Positions 60,586-64,000 of a stretch of 64,000 bases of DNA are shown here, piece by piece. Below the pieces are notes generated by a model. It did not search any database. It saw only the letters and a program-made list of their open reading frames with translations, and was not told the origin of the DNA. Both the position numbers and the translations under genes were made by a program. Within the stretch, counting starts at the first letter, position 1. Each line of letters begins with the position of its first letter. The DNA comes from CBDHCC01 sp965261015 (lineage in GTDB: Bacteria > Pseudomonadota > Alphaproteobacteria > Sphingomonadales > Sphingomonadaceae). Location of the stretch: NCBI GenBank assembly GCA_965261015.1, contig CBDHCC010000002.1, positions 558,001 through 622,000 of the forward strand. Direction: 5' to 3'.

Positions 60586-61548
60586 ATGCCCGACCTGCCC
60601 GATCCCGTATCCCTGGCGATCCCCGCCTTCGTGGGGCTGGTGCTGGTGGAAATGGTGATCGCCCGATTGCGCGATCCATCGCGCTACTGCCCGCGCGACA
60701 CGCTCACGTCCCTCCTGCTGGGTTTCGGTTCGTCGATCGCCGGCGTGCTGGCCGGCGGGGCCATCCTGGGCGTGGCGATGTGGGTCGGCCGGTTCGCCCC
60801 CTTCGACTTCGGCTGGGCGTGGTGGGTGTGGGGCGCGTGCTTCGTGCTGGACGACCTGGCCTATTACTGGTTCCACCGGTCGGCGCACCGCATCCGCTGG
60901 TTCTGGGCCAGCCACGTCGTCCACCACTCGTCCCAGCACTACAATCTTTCGACCGCGCTGCGCCAGACCTGGACCGGGTTCCTGAGCCTGGCCTTCCTGT
61001 TCCGCCTGCCGCTGTTCCTCGTGGGGTTCCCGCCCGCGATGGTGTTCTTCTGCGCCGGCATCAATCTGGTCTATCAGTTCTGGATCCACACGGAGACGGT
61101 GGGCCGCCTGCCCCGCTGGGTGGAGGCGGTGATGAACACGCCGTCGCACCACCGCGCCCATCACGGCGCCAATGCGCGCTATCTGGACACGAACTACGCG
61201 GGCGTCTTCATCGTGTGGGACCGGCTGTTCGGCACCTTCGAGGCCGAGCGCGACGACGATCGCCCCCGCTATGGGCTGGTCCACCAGCTCGGATCGTTCA
61301 ACGTGCTGTGGGCGGCGCTGCACGAATGGAACGGCATCGCGCGCGACGTCTGGACGGCACCGGGCTGGCGCGCCAAGATCGGCTATATGATCCGCGAACC
61401 GGGCTGGTCCCACGACGGGTCGCGCGAGACCAGCGGCGACATCAAGGATCGCTGGCTCGCCCATCGGGAGAGTGCAGAATGCCAGACCAGTTCGACGTCG
61501 TCGTCATCGGCGGCGGCTCCGCGGGCAGCGCGGTCGCCGGCCGACTGA
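60586..61548 (+). CDS. Sterol desaturase/fatty acid hydroxylase superfamily protein
   Basis: 320-residue membrane di-iron enzyme. Four to five helices and the histidine clusters HRSAH (97-101), HVVHH (110-114) and HHRAHH (about 185-190) that bind the di-iron centre. It hydroxylates or desaturates a lipid chain; in sphingomonads a sphingolipid or fatty-acid target is possible. The last 70 bases overlap the GMC gene in another frame, and the tail (SSTSSSSAAAPRAARSPAD) is low complexity, so the protein may functionally end earlier. Confidence 0.88.
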   Translation: MPDLPDPVSLAIPAFVGLVLVEMVIARLRDPSRYCPRDTLTSLLLGFGSSIAGVLAGGAILGVAMWVGRFAPFDFGWAWWVWGACFVLDDLAYYWFHRSAHRIRWFWASHVVHHSSQHYNLSTALRQTWTGFLSLAFLFRLPLFLVGFPPAMVFFCAGINLVYQFWIHTETVGRLPRWVEAVMNTPSHHRAHHGANARYLDTNYAGVFIVWDRLFGTFEAERDDDRPRYGLVHQLGSFNVLWAALHEWNGIARDVWTAPGWRAKIGYMIREPGWSHDGSRETSGDIKDRWLAHRESAECQTSSTSSSSAAAPRAARSPAD

Positions 61549-63071
61549 GCGAGGACCCGCGACGCACCGTCTGCCTGCTGGAGGCCGGCGGAACCAACGC
61601 CGATTGGCGCATCCGCACGCCGGGCATGATGCCGTTTCTGCCCAAAACGTCGAATTATCGCTACGAAACGGTGCCGCAGCGTGGGTTAAACGGGCGGATC
61701 GGCTATCAGCCGCGCGGCAAAGGGCTGGGCGGATCCTCCGCGATCAACGCCATGCTGTACCTGCGCGGACACCGGCACGATTATGACGGCTGGGCGGCGC
61801 TGGGCTGCGACGGGTGGAGCTACGACGACGTGCTGCCCGTCTTCCGCCGGGCGGAGGCGAACGAGCGGGGCGGCGACCACTGGCACGGCGCGGACGGTCC
61901 GCTGCACGTCTCGGATCAGCACTGGCCCAACCCCGGCTCCGTCGCCTTCGTGGAGGCTGCGGCCGAGCTGCAACTGCCGGTGAATGGCGACTTCAACGGG
62001 GAACGGCAGGAGGGCTTTGGTCTCTACCAGACCACGCAGCGGGCCGGCGAGCGCTGGTCGGCGGCGCGTGCCTATCTGGACCCCGCGCGCGATCGGCCGA
62101 ACCTGGATATCCGCACCGGTCAGACCGTCGCGCGCCTGCTGATCGAGGAGGGGCGGGTCACGGGCGTCGTGTTGGCGGCGCGCGACGGGGGCGAGGACGT
62201 GGTGCGCGCGTCCGGCGGCGTGGTGCTCTCGGCAGGCGCCTTCAACTCACCCCAAATCCTGCTGCTGTCGGGCATCGGTCCGGCGGCCCACCTGGCCGAA
62301 CACGGCATCGCGGTCGCGCGCGATTGCGCCGCCGTGGGCTCCGACCTGCAGGACCATGTCGACTATATCGACAGCTTCGAAAGCGCCGACCGCACCCTGA
62401 TCGGCGACACGCTGGAGGGCACCGTGGCGATGGCCAAGGCGGCGTGGCAGCATCTGCGCACCCGGACGGGGCCGTTCACGACGCCCTGGGCCGAGTCGGG
62501 CGGGTTTTGGAAAAGCCGGCCGGACGCGCCGGCGCCCGACGTGCAGTATCACTTCGTCCCCGCCATGCTGGAAGACCACGGCCGCACCAAGGTGAAGGGC
62601 CACGGCTTTTCGCTCCATTCCTGCGTGTTGCGACCGGACAGCCGGGGTACGGTGCGCCTTCAGTCCACCGACCCCCGTGCCGCGCCCGCGATCGACCCCG
62701 CCTTCCTGACCGACGAACGCGACATGACGCTGATGAAGGCCGCCGTGCGGATGGGCCGCCGGATGCTCGAAGCGCCCGCCATGGCGCACTACGAAGCCCG
62801 ACCCCGCACCCTGTCGTCGATGACCGACGACGCGCCGCTGGAAAACGCGATCCGTGGTTCGGCGGACACCATCTACCACCCGGTCGGCACCTGCCGAATG
62901 GGGGGCGACGAAGACTCCGTGGTCGATCCGAAGCTGAAGGCGCGCGGGTTGGACGGGCTGTGGGTGGCCGACGCCAGCATCATGCCGCGCCTCGTGGGCG
63001 GCAACACGAACGCGCCCACCATCATGATCGGCGAACGCGCGGCCGGCTGGGTGGCGGAGGCGCTGGCCTGA
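61479..63071 (+). CDS. GMC family oxidoreductase (choline/alcohol dehydrogenase-like)
   Basis: 530-residue FAD enzyme oxidising an alcohol. FAD motif VVIGGGSAGSAVAGRL (start), GMC signature 1 PRGKGLGGSSAINAMLYLRG, signature 2 GGVVLSAGAFNSPQILLLSGIGP, and catalytic His/Asn pair in YHPVGTCRMGG and GGNTNAPTIM. Could oxidise the alcohol made by the preceding hydroxylase. Shine-Dalgarno GGGAG lies inside the hydroxylase frame. Not choline dehydrogenase proper: betaine genes are absent. Confidence 0.92.
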   Translation: MPDQFDVVVIGGGSAGSAVAGRLSEDPRRTVCLLEAGGTNADWRIRTPGMMPFLPKTSNYRYETVPQRGLNGRIGYQPRGKGLGGSSAINAMLYLRGHRHDYDGWAALGCDGWSYDDVLPVFRRAEANERGGDHWHGADGPLHVSDQHWPNPGSVAFVEAAAELQLPVNGDFNGERQEGFGLYQTTQRAGERWSAARAYLDPARDRPNLDIRTGQTVARLLIEEGRVTGVVLAARDGGEDVVRASGGVVLSAGAFNSPQILLLSGIGPAAHLAEHGIAVARDCAAVGSDLQDHVDYIDSFESADRTLIGDTLEGTVAMAKAAWQHLRTRTGPFTTPWAESGGFWKSRPDAPAPDVQYHFVPAMLEDHGRTKVKGHGFSLHSCVLRPDSRGTVRLQSTDPRAAPAIDPAFLTDERDMTLMKAAVRMGRRMLEAPAMAHYEARPRTLSSMTDDAPLENAIRGSADTIYHPVGTCRMGGDEDSVVDPKLKARGLDGLWVADASIMPRLVGGNTNAPTIMIGERAAGWVAEALA

Positions 63072-63395
63072 TAGCCGCCACAAGCGCACCCGCTCGGACG
63101 AAGGATTGTCGGCAGCGACGGGGAAGGATGGAACTGCGGTGCGCCCGACCCGCTGACGCCGCGCTAGTCTAAAGCGGTCACGTCGCTTCCTGTTCAAGGG
63201 AAGCGGAACGTCGAGTGCCGTCCCGAGCGGGAGGAGGTGGTGAAAACACATCGGCATAGCGAATAGTGCTCCCCTCAATCACCGTGGCCTGCCGGTTTTG
63301 CGAATGACATGGTTGTCCCGTCGAGGCGTGCGTCCAGTGACGCTGTCACGGGCGAGTAGAGCTTGGAGGGGTCCAGCCCTAAAGGACTGGGGCCT
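63072..63395. other. 324-base gap with several stem-loops, no gene recognised
   Basis: No supported ORF between the GMC gene and the convergent ammonium transporter. It contains ACGTCGCTTCC/GGAAGCG-GA-ACGT (63180-63211), GTGAC/GTCAC (63337-63349) and CCAGCCC/GGACTGG (63373-63390), the last probably a terminator for the transporter. The amount of pairing is above what a plain spacer needs; an RNA gene is possible but not shown. Confidence 0.5.
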
Positions 63396-64000
63396 TCAAT
63401 AATTGTACGCCCGCTCGCCGTGCTCGCCCAGGTCGAGGCCTTCGTGTTCGACCTCGGGGGTCACCCGCAGGCCCATCGTGGCCTTCAGCACGCCGAACAC
63501 CGCGGCCGAGCCGATGCCGGCCCAGGCGATCGCCACGCCGGTCGCCAGCAGCTGCGTTCCCAACTGGGGCGCGAAGGCGTAGTCCGCGCCACCTGGGCCG
63601 CCCAGCGCCGGCAGCATGGTGACCGCCGTTCCGACCGATCCCACGATCCCGCCCAGCCCGTGAATGCCAAAGGCGTCCAGGGAATCGTCTAGCCCCAGGC
63701 GCGCCTTCACCCGCGTCACGAAGAGGAAGCACACCAGGCTCGCCACCGCGCCCAGCAGGATCGCGCCGAAGGGGCCGGCGTTGCCCGCCGCCGGAGTGAC
63801 CGCGACCAGCCCGGCGATCACGCCCGACGCCGCACCGAGCAGCGAGGTCTTGTGGCCGCTCGCGCGTTCGGCGAGCATCCACGCCACCCCGGCCGCGGCG
63901 GCGGCGGTGAAGGTGTTGATCATGGCGAGCGCGGCGACCCCGTTCGCTTCCAGCGCCGACCCTGCGTTGAAGCCGAACCACCCGACCCAGAGCAGCCCGG
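63396..64000 (-). CDS. amt: Ammonium transporter (AmtB family), C-terminal part
   Basis: Partial: the gene runs past the right edge, the last 201 residues are here. Visible are LWVGWFGFNAGSAL, a pore-helix block with MINTFTAAAAAGVAWML, the central glycine-rich helices, FGIHGLGGIVGS (His of the pore pair) and the end VEHEGLDLGEHGERAYNY, the cytoplasmic tail that meets GlnK. Imports ammonium; glnK is expected upstream, outside the window. Confidence 0.93.
   Translation of the reverse strand, partial: GLLWVGWFGFNAGSALEANGVAALAMINTFTAAAAAGVAWMLAERASGHKTSLLGAASGVIAGLVAVTPAAGNAGPFGAILLGAVASLVCFLFVTRVKARLGLDDSLDAFGIHGLGGIVGSVGTAVTMLPALGGPGGADYAFAPQLGTQLLATGVAIAWAGIGSAAVFGVLKATMGLRVTPEVEHEGLDLGEHGERAYNY

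Noticed and set aside
63072..63395. RNase P RNA, tmRNA, SRP RNA or 6S RNA
   Set aside because: None of the hallmark motifs I know (GAGGAAAGTCC, tag frame, SRP GGAA/AGCA loop) was found.

Overview
The window is very GC-rich, densely coded, and reads as one chromosomal stretch of an alphaproteobacterium of the Sphingomonas type. Support for this comes from the gene order tsaB-rimI-mucR-fur-plsC-miaB-phoH-ybeY-corC-lnt-metK-trmB, the MucR and Fur types, TamAB, several PQQ-type sugar dehydrogenases, sphingomonad-style REP repeats, and GGAAC-N16/17-[CG]GTT promoters typical of the EcfG general stress sigma factor. No phage, plasmid, complete insertion sequence or CRISPR array was seen.

Layout. 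1-5.3 kb: a divergent M16 peptidase, then an Nfu Fe-S carrier, a RutE-like nitroreductase, tsaB and rimI in a tight operon. 5.4-17.6 kb: housekeeping cluster (mucR, fur, plsC, miaB, phoH, ybeY, corC, lnt, metK, trmB), interrupted by a sorbosone-dehydrogenase-like gene and an antisense VOC gene. 17.6-25.8 kb: a second sugar dehydrogenase, the ABC-F protein Uup, a SIMPL protein, a PepSY/response regulator/histidine kinase operon, and YihY. 25.8-35.1 kb: tamA-tamB-small lipoprotein, a GT4 glycosyltransferase and rarA. 35.2-41.3 kb: an MscS-like channel, a DUF429-like protein, tRNA-Thr(TGT), a furA-katG peroxide-defence pair and two tandem PRC-barrel genes. 41.3-46.5 kb: an acyl-CoA catabolic operon (acyl-CoA ligase, aldehyde dehydrogenase, thiolase, SDR). 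46.6-53.3 kb: a DUF4142 protein, an esterase, a GT2/NodS-like methyltransferase/PIG-L deacetylase/acyl-CoA dehydrogenase cluster, and a flavin disulfide reductase. 53.4-64 kb: DUF1993, an RhlE-type helicase, DUF2254, a microbial rhodopsin, etfBA-manA, a sterol-desaturase-family hydroxylase with a GMC oxidoreductase, and the end of an ammonium transporter.

The most interesting parts are: (1) a seven-helix rhodopsin (57041-57904) with an Asn-Thr-Gln helix C motif, as in light-driven chloride importers, and a glycine at the position that opens the carotenoid-antenna window; (2) a compact four-gene cluster of acyl-CoA dehydrogenase, PIG-L deacetylase, NodS-type N-methyltransferase and GT2 glycosyltransferase, which looks like an undescribed pathway that builds or edits an amino-sugar or acyl-sugar, and which is preceded by a perfect EcfG-type promoter; (3) six EcfG-like promoters in front of envelope and stress genes, suggesting that a good part of this window is a general-stress regulon; (4) an apparent one-unit GC-dinucleotide slip that replaces the RGG-rich tail of the RhlE helicase. 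All functional calls come from reading the sequence; no database search was run.
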